Shown here in pieces: positions 25,910 through 33,886 of a stretch of DNA of 64,000 nucleotides (positions are counted from its first letter, which is position 1; each line of letters begins with the position of its first letter). The stretch covers positions 1 through 64,000 of the forward strand of contig NZ_VTZU01000037.1 in assembly GCF_008370685.1 (NCBI RefSeq), in the 5' to 3' direction. The stretch comes from Aquimarina sp. RZ0. GTDB lineage: Bacteria; Bacteroidota; Bacteroidia; Flavobacteriales; Flavobacteriaceae. The translations under genes were made by a program, and so were the position numbers. Under the pieces are notes generated by a model. The model saw nothing but the letters and a program-made list of their open reading frames with translations, had not been told where the DNA came from and ran no database searches.

Positions 25910-26599
25910 ATGAAAAATAATAAAATATTTATTTTGATAGTTTCTGCAGCTATTTTTTTATGTAGCTGTAGTAGTAGTGATGATGGTGGTACTGTTGTTG
26001 CTAATGCGGCTACATTAGTTTTTCCGTTAAAAGATGCTGAATGTAATCAAGGTGAAATAGTATCTGAAACTGAAAGTATAGTTACTTTTGAATGGAATGA
26101 GGCAATGAGTGCAGTTAGTTATACTGTTTCATTAACTAATCTTATTACAAATACTCAAGAAAATTTTAATAGTAATACAACCCAGGTTGCTATTACTTTA
26201 CAAAGAGGAGTACCGTATTCATGGAATGTAATTTCCAGGGTAAATGGTTCTTCACAAATAGCAGAAAGTGAGACTTGGAACTTCTATAATGCGGGTCCGG
26301 GCATAGAGAATTATGCTCCATTTCCTGCAGAGCTTATTAGTCCGCCAATGGGGTTAACGGTTTCAGGGAATACTATAGATTTAATCTGGAAAGGAAGTGA
26401 TGTAGATAACGATATAAAAGAGTATGAAATATATATGGGAACCGATACGCCGCCAACTACACTGCTAAATACCCTTACTGATACTAGTATTGCCAATGTC
26501 CAACTACAATCAGATATAGTTTATTATTGGCAGGTAATTACTAAAGATCATCATAGTAATTCGACGAAATCATCTGTATTTGAATTTAAAACTGATTAA
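25910..26599 (+). CDS. Lipoprotein with two fibronectin-III-like domains
   Basis: A 229-residue lipoprotein (signal ending IFLCSC, Cys20, followed by a Ser/Asp/Gly linker). Two similar beta-sandwich units can be seen: about 33-128, with FEWNEAMSAVSYTVSL and PYSWNVISR, and about 135-229, with LIWKGSDVDNDIKEYEIYMG and YYWQVITKD. This W...Y.V.....YW.V pattern is fibronectin-III-like and is common in flavobacterial surface lipoproteins. It follows the beta-helix gene by 32 bp and is probably co-transcribed. A binding or anchoring role at the cell surface is plausible; it is not a recognisable SusD, SusE or SusF. Confidence 0.65.
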   Translation: MKNNKIFILIVSAAIFLCSCSSSDDGGTVVANAATLVFPLKDAECNQGEIVSETESIVTFEWNEAMSAVSYTVSLTNLITNTQENFNSNTTQVAITLQRGVPYSWNVISRVNGSSQIAESETWNFYNAGPGIENYAPFPAELISPPMGLTVSGNTIDLIWKGSDVDNDIKEYEIYMGTDTPPTTLLNTLTDTSIANVQLQSDIVYYWQVITKDHHSNSTKSSVFEFKTD

Positions 26600-26649
26600 A
26601 AAGTAAATAATAAAGAACACATTTTTTATGTAAACATAAACAAAATTAG

Positions 26650-26792
26650 GACTGTCTGTTATCCTGAAACTATAATGTTTTTCATACTTTAAAGGTTGAG
26701 AATTAGGTGTTATTATTTGTGTTAAATCAAACCTAAACATTATATAGTATACGATAGTTATTTGTTGGGATTATAAAAATTTTCAGACAGTC
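26650..26792. repeat. MITE-like element with GACTGTCTG terminal inverted repeats
   Basis: GACTGTCTG at 26650-26658 is matched by its reverse complement CAGACAGTC at 26784-26792. Inside these, CTATAATGTTT and AAACATTATATAG continue the symmetry, making a 143-bp imperfect palindrome without coding capacity. It lies between the lipoprotein gene and the second GH29 gene. It looks like a non-autonomous transposon remnant, or alternatively a large hairpin acting as a terminator. No clear target-site duplication is visible. Confidence 0.5.
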
Positions 26793-26856
26793 TTTTTATT
26801 TGGTTTATATTACTTTTATCGAAGAAAGTCAGGTTGAGTTTAGAATTCTAAAACTT

Positions 26857-28389
26857 ATGAGTCAATATTTTAGGTGCTTAATTATTACAATATGTTTGTT
26901 TTTTGGTGTAGGGGGGCTTTATCCACAAGAAAAAAAATACGTAGCTACCTGGGAGTCACTGTCACAATATAAGTGCCCAGATTGGTTTAGAGATGCTAAA
27001 TTGGGGATATTTATTCATTGGGGAGTATATACTGTTCCAGAATATGGGAGTGAATGGTATGGATTTCATATGTATAGAGAGAAAAAAACAAATCATCTCA
27101 CTGGAGAAACGTATCAAGAAGATAATCCTACCTATTTATATCATCAAAAAAGATATGGAGGTCCTGAAAAATTTGGATATAAAGACTTTATTCCGATGTT
27201 TAAAGGAGAAAAATTCAATGCTCAAGAATGGATCAATCTTTTTGAGAAATCTGGTGCTAAATATATAGTACCAGTGGGTGAACACTGTGATGGTTTTGCC
27301 ATGTATGAATCTTCACAAACCAACTGGAATTCTGTAGAGATGGGACCAAAACGGGATGTTTTGGGTGAACTCGCTCTAGAATCACGTAAACGTGGATTAA
27401 AGGTAGGAAGTTCATCACATTTGGCTTTTGGATATAAATGGTGGGCTTATGATAAGAAGTTTGATACTACCGATCCTCAATATGAAGGATTATATCTAAA
27501 ACCTCATGCATACCTTGAAGCACCAACAAAGGAGTTTTTAACACATTTTTATAAAAGAACCATGGAAATGATTACTAAGTATCAGTTAGACCTGATGTGG
27601 TTTGATTTCGGGTTCTGTGCTCCGGAGTATGAAGAAAACAGATTAAAAATACTTAGTGAATATTATAACTTGGCTACTACATGGAATAAAGAAGTGGTTT
27701 TAAATTATAAAAGAATGGGATGGAATCCAATTCCCAAGGGTGCTGCCGTGCTGGATATAGAGCGAGGTAAACTTGATAGAATTAGAAAATTACCCTGGCA
27801 AACAGATACGTCTATTGGGCGCAATTCCTGGTCATATGTAAGAGACTGGCAAAATAAACCTGCTGGAGAGCTAATCGATGAATTGATAGATATTGTAAGT
27901 AAAAATGGAAACTTATTATTAAATGTCGGTCCCAAATCAGATGGAACCATACCAGAAGATCAGCAAAAAGTATTATTGACAATAGGGAAGTGGTTATCGG
28001 TAAACGGAGAGGCGATATATAAAACACGTCCCTGGATATTGTATGGAGAAGGAGTAAATCGATCAAAAACAGGTGATCATACAGAGTATGTAACTCAGGA
28101 AATGACACAAAAAGATATTAGGTTTACCTCAAAAGACAACACAATTTATGCTTTTGTTTTGGATTGGCCTACAGAGGATATTTTAATAACATCTCTTTCA
28201 ACTCTTTTGGCTTCAATTAGTGATCCTATTAAGAATATTTCTTTGTTGGGTTCTAAAGAAAAAATTGATTGGAAAAGAAATCATAAAGGGCTACTTATTA
28301 AATCTCCAAAGAAAAAAAAGGGAGACTATGCTTTTGCTTTCAAAATTGAATTAGAAAAGGCTCCAGAAGGTATCTACCTAAAGAATTAA
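26857..28389 (+). CDS. GH29 alpha-L-fucosidase-family enzyme, copy 2
   Basis: About 510 residues from the ATG at 26857, chosen because it opens a good signal peptide (MSQYFRCLIITICLFFGVGG). An upstream in-frame ATG at 26800 would add 19 residues and spoil it. The domain plan matches copy 1 at 21201: FGYKDFIPMFKGEKFNAQEW in both, LGIFIHWGVYTV, the predicted nucleophile Asp250 in LMWFDFGF, and NLLLNVGPKSDGTIPEDQQK. Copy 1 has HHDGF where this one has EHCDGF. The SSHLAF block corresponds to SSHFAF in copy 1. Unlike copy 1 it is not a lipoprotein. It precedes the GH117 gene by 21 bp. Predicted role: periplasmic removal of an alpha-linked L-sugar (L-galactose or L-fucose) from oligogalactans. Confidence 0.85.
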   Translation: MSQYFRCLIITICLFFGVGGLYPQEKKYVATWESLSQYKCPDWFRDAKLGIFIHWGVYTVPEYGSEWYGFHMYREKKTNHLTGETYQEDNPTYLYHQKRYGGPEKFGYKDFIPMFKGEKFNAQEWINLFEKSGAKYIVPVGEHCDGFAMYESSQTNWNSVEMGPKRDVLGELALESRKRGLKVGSSSHLAFGYKWWAYDKKFDTTDPQYEGLYLKPHAYLEAPTKEFLTHFYKRTMEMITKYQLDLMWFDFGFCAPEYEENRLKILSEYYNLATTWNKEVVLNYKRMGWNPIPKGAAVLDIERGKLDRIRKLPWQTDTSIGRNSWSYVRDWQNKPAGELIDELIDIVSKNGNLLLNVGPKSDGTIPEDQQKVLLTIGKWLSVNGEAIYKTRPWILYGEGVNRSKTGDHTEYVTQEMTQKDIRFTSKDNTIYAFVLDWPTEDILITSLSTLLASISDPIKNISLLGSKEKIDWKRNHKGLLIKSPKKKKGDYAFAFKIELEKAPEGIYLKN

Positions 28390-28410
28390 AAATGAATTTT
28401 ATTAATAATA

Positions 28411-29634
28411 ATGCTTAAAAATATGCTTAAAAATTTTTACATAATTTTGATGTTAGCGATACTATGCCTAAATTCTTGTAATACAGTTGTAAAATCTGAC
28501 CCCATAGTGTCTATATCTAATGAGGATCCACGAATCTCAGAAAAAGAAAAATATCCGGATAGTGTTTATGATTTTTTAGCAATTCCTAAGGGAGGTAAAT
28601 TAAGTGCTGCTTCCGAGCGTGCTTTAGAAAGAGGTTATGCACAAGGTCCCGAATGGTATGGAGAATTCAAAACACAAGAATTGAAAGGAGATTTTGTCTA
28701 TGAAGAAGGTGTTACCCGTAGGGATCCAAGTGATATCATATTGGTAGACAGTACGTATTATGTGTATTATTCTAAAGCGATTGGAAAAACATATGGTTTT
28801 GGGACTGGTGATCCAGAAAAGAAGGTTTTTCCCTGGGATAAGACAGAAGTTTGGTATGCTTCTTCTGGTGATGGCTGGACATGGAAAGAAGAAGGTTTAG
28901 CTGTTGGTAGAGGGGATTCTGGATCCTATGACGACCGTTCTGTTTTTACTCCGCAGGTAATGAAATATCAAGAAAAATATGTATTGGTTTATCAAACAGT
29001 AAAGGCTCCATACAATAATCGTGTGAAGAATCAAGTGGGAATGGCAATTAGTGATAACCCTGAAGGACCATTTATAAAACTTAAGAAACCAATCTTATCT
29101 CCTGCTGATGATGGTGAATGGTTGGGTGATGAAGATAACCGCTTCAATGTTAAAAAACAAGGATCTTTTGACAGTCATAAAGTTCATGATCCTACCTTAG
29201 TATATTTTAAGGATAAGTTTTACTTGTACTATAAAGGTGAACGTATGGGCGAACATAAAACCTTTGGAGGAAGAGAAATAAAATGGGGAGTTGCTATAGC
29301 TGATCAATTAGAGGGGCCGTATATAAAATCAGCATATAACCCTATTACTAATAGTGGACATGAATTATGTGTCTGGCCTTATAAAGGTGGTATTGGGGCA
29401 TTGATCATTACAGACGGACCAGAAAGAAATACAATACAATGGTCTCCCGATGGTATTAATTTTGAAATTAAATCGCATATAAAATGGGGTCCTCCAGCAG
29501 CAGGTTTAGATCAATCAGTAGATAATAATAAGAATCCCTTAAGTGTCTTAAAATGGGGACTTACGCATCAATATAAAAGTCGTGATTGGCAATATATCAA
29601 GCGCTTTGATTTAAAGCACATAAAAAGTGATTAG
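28411..29634 (+). CDS. GH117 alpha-1,3-(3,6-anhydro)-L-galactosidase lipoprotein
   Basis: A 407-residue five-bladed beta-propeller enzyme. The lipoprotein signal ends LNSC (Cys23). The N-terminal helix-swap region [14 protein letters not shown] is typical of GH117. Catalytic and metal-site motifs are present: Asp105 in TRRDPSDI, Asp260 in KVHDPTLVY, and His317-Glu318 in [10 protein letters not shown]. The family removes 3,6-anhydro-L-galactose from the non-reducing end of neoagaro-oligosaccharides, usually as a periplasmic dimer. This is the strongest single marker that the locus acts on agar or porphyran. The start is a tandem ATGCTTAAAAAT repeat, so 28411 and 28423 are both possible starts. 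No anhydro-galactose dehydrogenase or cycloisomerase is in the window. Confidence 0.92.
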   Translation: MLKNMLKNFYIILMLAILCLNSCNTVVKSDPIVSISNEDPRISEKEKYPDSVYDFLAIPKGGKLSAASERALERGYAQGPEWYGEFKTQELKGDFVYEEGVTRRDPSDIILVDSTYYVYYSKAIGKTYGFGTGDPEKKVFPWDKTEVWYASSGDGWTWKEEGLAVGRGDSGSYDDRSVFTPQVMKYQEKYVLVYQTVKAPYNNRVKNQVGMAISDNPEGPFIKLKKPILSPADDGEWLGDEDNRFNVKKQGSFDSHKVHDPTLVYFKDKFYLYYKGERMGEHKTFGGREIKWGVAIADQLEGPYIKSAYNPITNSGHELCVWPYKGGIGALIITDGPERNTIQWSPDGINFEIKSHIKWGPPAAGLDQSVDNNKNPLSVLKWGLTHQYKSRDWQYIKRFDLKHIKSD

Positions 29635-29752
29635 AGAGTTTATTATATATGTGGTAATTCTATTCGAGTCATAGAGATTTCCATATGAGTCTGTTGTTCT
29701 AAAAAAGTATAGGACCAGGAATGATATTAATTAGTAGTTGCAGAACAAAAAG

Positions 29753-32700
29753 TCAAGATGTGCTATTTGATCGGATAAAGAAACTTGAAATTGTTTTTCT
29801 TTTACAGAAGAAGGTTCCTAGAAACACAGCAATAATCAGTCCAATACTCCAATAGATAGTGTATGTCTTATTCTGAAAGTCAATGGGAGCTGTATCGCCA
29901 ATCAGATAAAAGCTTCCCCAATAAAAAGGATTGGTATAAAAAACTTCTGCTGTATGGAGGTATTGAAGTTTTGCCTGTTGTAATGCTTTGGCTTTGTTCA
30001 TGCCTTTTTTAAGATTGGTATAAAAGTATTTCATAAGTTCTGGAGTCGTCTTATCAGAAACTTCCCAGCTACTGAGTAGTAAACTTTTTGTACCAGCATA
30101 TTGGAAAGCATTTCCTAAACTCATAATACCTTCTCCTTTAGCAATTTTGCCTGCCCCTGTATTGCAAGCACTTAATACCGCTAGTTCTGCGGGTATATTT
30201 AGGGTGAACAATTCATGACTATATAATAGATTGTCTTCTATAGAATCCCTGGTTTTAGTAAAATAAAGTCTGGAGTTTTCCGGATTTTCATTATCGACCT
30301 CTCCGTGTAATGCCAGATGCAGAATATTGTATTTATTTGCGTGTTGCTTAAAGTTTGTTTCTATAGCTTGATTTCCAGAGTAAAAATGTCCATCCATAAT
30401 ATTGGCAATTGCTTTTATCTCTTTATGTGTTCCAGGAAGATCATCTTCTGTATCTCTTAATTTAGTAAAAGATATAGATTGAGTGTTACTATTATTAGTA
30501 TTGTCAGAAAATGAAAAACCAAGACACTGCTTTTGTGTTTTTGGCTGTATATTACTTTTTAAAGAATTAAACAATAATGTAGCGGAGTTGGCATATGAAA
30601 TTGCATAATCTCTTAATAAGTATGATAGATTTTCGGATTTGGTCGTAGTGCTTTCTTTTTGAGTTAATAGAAGATCAAAATTAAGATGCCATAATGATCC
30701 GTCCGGAATAATAATCAGTTGATCTCCTTTAATTTCATTAGCAATTGGGTGGATTAGTTTTTTATATAGGGTATAACTCAATTCTTTGTAATGAATACTA
30801 TTTTCAATAGTGATTGCTTCCTGTAGTTTTTTTATTTTATTTTTTAAGTTTGGAATGGTTAGCTCTTTTATTATAGTATTATTTTTTGAGATTACAAAAA
30901 CGAAAGTGATACTATCAGAAGTGAAGAATTGCAATAAATTTGTTTTTTCATTTATTTTTTTTTGAATTTCTGAAATAGAAATAACTTGATTTTTATATTT
31001 TAATAGATCATATTTTGGGTATTCATTTTGTAGTATGTTAGATATAGAATCTTGTCGTGTATTGATTTTAAAAAGCTTATTTTTATAAGAAATTATATCA
31101 GAATCAAGAGAATCGATACTCTGTTTAGAATATTTTTCATTAATTTTTGACTGATAGAAAGCACGATCTGTTTTAAGGTTTTGTTTTAGCTCTAGTATTG
31201 AACTGGGAATCCCTGAGAATTTTTCAGCATTAGTTTCATTTAATAACTCTTTTAATACATTAGCCTTGCTTTTTTCAGAATAGTAGAAAGCTAGCTCTAA
31301 ATCCTGTTTATCTCTTGTGTTCTTATATCGAAGTAACTGTAATTTGATAGCTTCAGTGTAAATTTCTTTAGCCTCTTTTGCTAAAAATATTTTATCATTA
31401 AGATAATTTAAATTTTGTCTCATATAATCGATCAGACTATCTGTTGTTTTATAGTATTTCAGACTGTTTATTAAAAGATTATTATGGCCAAGTTTTATGT
31501 ATTGATCATGATATGATTTTGAAATTTTTCTTAAGGAATACAAAAGTACATTACAATCCATGTATTTAGTAAAATCAAAGTGTTGATTGAGAATTACTGT
31601 GTTGTTAGATGTTAATGCTTTTTTGTAATACAACAGAGCGGTCTCATATTTTTTTTTGATTAAATAAATGTCACCAATCTCATTATAGGCTTTGGCAAGT
31701 AATGGGTGTTTTTTTTTCCTTAAAGCTTTCTTATATACTTCTAATGATTTCTGATAGTAATGAAGTGCAGTTGTATTTTCTTTTTTCTTAAAAAAAACAC
31801 GACCAATATTAGTATATGCAGAGGCGAGACTAAGACTCTTTTTCTCTGGTTTTTTTAATTCTATTGATAATGTCTTTTGTAAATACTTTAATGATTCATT
31901 GTATTTTTCCTCTCTCAATAAACTTACGCCAATATTAGTATAGCTTAAAGCTAGCAAAGGATGATTTTTGGGAAGTAATTTTTGTTTAAGCAATAATGAT
32001 TCCTTAAAATATTTTATTGATGAATTAAAATCATTTTTGGAGCCATAAATTATTCCAATACTTGATAAAATGAGTGATAAGTTAATATGATTTTCGCCAT
32101 ATAAATGCTTAGTAATTCGCATTGATTTTCTAAAATATTGTAAAGCATTTTCATACTCTTTTTTCTCCGATAGTACATTACCCGTATTAAAATAAAGAGC
32201 AGCGATAATATATTGATTTTTATTGTTTATAGGTTGCTTTTTAACTATGTCAATAGCTTTCTTATAGGTAAGTAAGGATTTATCATAGTTACCTTTTCTT
32301 TTATAAACTATCCCCAATCCGTTATAAGTAGCCAAAAGTTTTTTATCATTTTCGCCATATTTTTTTAGTTTAATATGCATCACTTTATCAAAATACGTTA
32401 AAGCCTCATCATACATCTCTTTGCCATAAAATACATTTGCGAGCCTCCCATAAGAGATAGCTACTCTTAAACTATCTTCATCGTCTATTTTACGTCTTAT
32501 GACCAGTGCTTTCTGAAATAGAGAAAATGCTTTGTCATATTCCGGAATCAAATCATAATAAAGCCCTTTATTGTCATAGGCATCTGCTTTCTGGTTATTA
32601 TTGTTACTTAAGTGTTTATTAGAAATAGTTAGCGCTTTTTGAGCATTATCAATTGATTCTTCGAGCTGTCTAATATGTCTTTGGTTTTTTGATATTTTAT

Positions 32701-32920
32701 TGTAACAAATAGCGACTCTTTTCCACAGTTTATGTTGTTTGTATATGGATAATGCTTTTTTAAAAAATACAATAGATTTTTTATGTTTTTTACCTATTTC
32801 AGATAAAGAATCTGCTTTTTTGAAGTATTGTTGAGCTACTAAGGTATCTCTTGGAGTTTGTGAAAAAATCAAATGAATACTAAAAAAAAATATAATTAAA
32901 AATTGTTTTCGCAACATCAT
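29753..32920 (-). CDS. TPR-CHAT protein, copy 1 (predicted periplasmic caspase-like protease)
   Basis: A 1055-residue protein. A signal peptide (about 1-21, ending LIFSQ) is followed by about ten tetratricopeptide repeats (about 30-490) with spacing such as ALQYFRKSMRITKHLYGENH. A charged helical linker and a C-terminal CHAT domain (about 690-1015) come next. The CHAT dyad is visible: His872 in HLALHGEVDN and Cys919 in LSACNTGAGK. One membrane segment (about 1023-1040) then a basic tail ends it. The export signal plus C-terminal anchor places TPR and CHAT on the periplasmic face. CHAT proteins are caspase-like cysteine proteases, some in defence or cell-death systems; many flavobacterial ones have no known role. 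The upstream partner gene of this copy is a decayed remnant (32990-33275). Confidence 0.87.
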   Translation of the reverse strand: MMLRKQFLIIFFFSIHLIFSQTPRDTLVAQQYFKKADSLSEIGKKHKKSIVFFKKALSIYKQHKLWKRVAICYNKISKNQRHIRQLEESIDNAQKALTISNKHLSNNNNQKADAYDNKGLYYDLIPEYDKAFSLFQKALVIRRKIDDEDSLRVAISYGRLANVFYGKEMYDEALTYFDKVMHIKLKKYGENDKKLLATYNGLGIVYKRKGNYDKSLLTYKKAIDIVKKQPINNKNQYIIAALYFNTGNVLSEKKEYENALQYFRKSMRITKHLYGENHINLSLILSSIGIIYGSKNDFNSSIKYFKESLLLKQKLLPKNHPLLALSYTNIGVSLLREEKYNESLKYLQKTLSIELKKPEKKSLSLASAYTNIGRVFFKKKENTTALHYYQKSLEVYKKALRKKKHPLLAKAYNEIGDIYLIKKKYETALLYYKKALTSNNTVILNQHFDFTKYMDCNVLLYSLRKISKSYHDQYIKLGHNNLLINSLKYYKTTDSLIDYMRQNLNYLNDKIFLAKEAKEIYTEAIKLQLLRYKNTRDKQDLELAFYYSEKSKANVLKELLNETNAEKFSGIPSSILELKQNLKTDRAFYQSKINEKYSKQSIDSLDSDIISYKNKLFKINTRQDSISNILQNEYPKYDLLKYKNQVISISEIQKKINEKTNLLQFFTSDSITFVFVISKNNTIIKELTIPNLKNKIKKLQEAITIENSIHYKELSYTLYKKLIHPIANEIKGDQLIIIPDGSLWHLNFDLLLTQKESTTTKSENLSYLLRDYAISYANSATLLFNSLKSNIQPKTQKQCLGFSFSDNTNNSNTQSISFTKLRDTEDDLPGTHKEIKAIANIMDGHFYSGNQAIETNFKQHANKYNILHLALHGEVDNENPENSRLYFTKTRDSIEDNLLYSHELFTLNIPAELAVLSACNTGAGKIAKGEGIMSLGNAFQYAGTKSLLLSSWEVSDKTTPELMKYFYTNLKKGMNKAKALQQAKLQYLHTAEVFYTNPFYWGSFYLIGDTAPIDFQNKTYTIYWSIGLIIAVFLGTFFCKRKTISSFFIRSNSTS

Positions 32921-32989
32921 AAATATACATTTTTTGGGTTTTATGCTCTAAGTTTTATTGTTAGATCTCTGATAGCAGGTGTTTTTGGA

Positions 32990-33275
32990 TATTGTTCTAC
33001 CGGTTTATATAATAAAAAATGCTCTTAATAATAGTGCATTGTTGATTTAAAGAATGTCTTTATCAGCACCTTTCATGGTATTGAAACCAGCTCTGCTTTT
33101 AATGTGCCAAAAAAGTATAAGAAATTTGAGAGAATAGTCCCACTTAATTTCTAGGGATCCCTTTTGTTTGTTGATGTAATTTCTATAGTAAGTGTTTTTT
33201 TTTCATTTTGTGATGCGATCACAATCCTGTGCTGTTTCATAATTCTGATTAATAATAGCTCTCTTAGAGACAAAA
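32990..33275 (-). pseudogene. Decayed remnant of the membrane TPR gene (paralogue of 37416-38147)
   Basis: Short runs in this stretch match the intact gene in the same order: TCTTAATAATAG, TTTATCAGCACC, CCAAAAAAG, GTTGATGTAATTTCTATA and GCTGTTTCATAAT. They are interrupted by deletions, substitutions and frame changes, and no usable frame remains. Like the intact gene, it lies directly upstream of a TPR-CHAT gene in the same orientation. It shows that the whole two-gene module was duplicated and one first gene was lost. Confidence 0.75.
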
Positions 33276-33291
33276 GTCCAATAATGTTTTA

Positions 33292-33451
33292 TACGATTTA
33301 TAACTAAAAATTTCGCATATTTATCGTTTCTTTTTCCTTTCTACTTTGTTTAAAAAATAAACCGTAGCTATAGCTATGCTTGATTTTTTTGCCTTGCATA
33401 AAGAAAAAATAATTCAATGAATTTATACGAATTTTTTAATCACAAATCGTA
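33292..33451. repeat. 160-bp palindromic intergenic element (family A)
   Basis: Starts TACGATTTATAACTAAAAAT and ends ATTTTTTAATCACAAATCGTA. The arms are imperfect inverted copies meeting at GTAGCTATAGCTATGC near 33371, exactly the midpoint. A second copy at 62484-62643 has the same length and differs at only a few positions; a diverged third is at 3541-3701. No coding capacity. The whole unit could fold into one long hairpin in DNA or RNA. Confidence 0.8.
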
Positions 33452-33479
33452 TTACTCGATAATCGAGATATAAATGCTC

Positions 33480-33541
33480 CGAGGCTTGCCTCGAAATCAA
33501 CATGTTTTTTCCAATAAATGCCTCATGGGCTTGCCCCGAGG
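33480..33541. repeat. Pair of GC-rich hairpins
   Basis: CGAGGCTTGCCTCG (33480-33493) is a perfect 6-bp stem with a TT loop. CCTCATGGGCTTGCCCCGAGG (33521-33541) is a related imperfect stem with the same GGCTTGCC core. They stand out in AT-rich surroundings, and I take them for a dispersed hairpin repeat or a remnant of one. Their function is unknown. Confidence 0.5.
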
Positions 33542-33599
33542 TAGTTTACTCTCAAATAGAATTTTTTTAATAATTCAATTTTCAAAATAAATTACTTGT

Positions 33600-33715
33600 T
33601 AAAATAATTTCTTTTGTTTCACACTTCGAAATAAAAAGCATCGATAGCGCTGCTATCTATGAATTTTTCTTTCTCGTCAGAATTAAAAAATAATTTGATT
33701 CAGCTTACGATGATT
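33600..33715. repeat. Imperfect palindrome centred on GATAGCGCTGCTATC
   Basis: The centre at 33643-33657 is a clean inverted repeat. AT-rich arms on both sides (CACTTCGAAATAAAAAG on the left and AATTTTTCTTTCTCGTC on the right) keep partial symmetry. The arrangement recalls the 160-bp family A element but the sequence differs, so it may be a second palindromic family. The outer limits are approximate. Confidence 0.4.
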
Positions 33716-33737
33716 TCATCTAAGAATTATAAGATTC

Positions 33738-33870
33738 TTATGTCTAATTTAGAATGTAAAATGTTATAATCTCTAATACACTTTTTTATGATTAAATAGA
33801 TGTATTATATTACTATGAGTAGTATTTCTTTATTCATAACAAAAAAACTGATATTTTCGCATCTAAATCA
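33738..33870. other. Duplicated 5' flank of the TPR-CHAT module, copy 1
   Basis: Matches 38268-38405 in order, with shared blocks TGTAAAATGTTATAAT, AATACACTTTTTTA and TTCATAACAAAAAAACTG. This is the DNA that lay upstream of the first module gene. It now sits just 3' of the second CHAT gene, separated from the gene remnant by about 440 bp of inserted palindromic repeats. It marks the edge of the tandem duplication. Confidence 0.65.
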
Positions 33871-33886
33871 TTAGCACGCAATATTA

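Noticed and set aside
26800-26856. Upstream ATG for the second GH29
   Set aside because: It adds 19 charged residues ahead of a good signal peptide that begins at 26857.
29635-29752. Possible terminator between the convergent GH117 and CHAT genes (TGTTCT ... AGAACA)
   Set aside because: The stem is only six bp with a loop of about 45 bases and no T-run.
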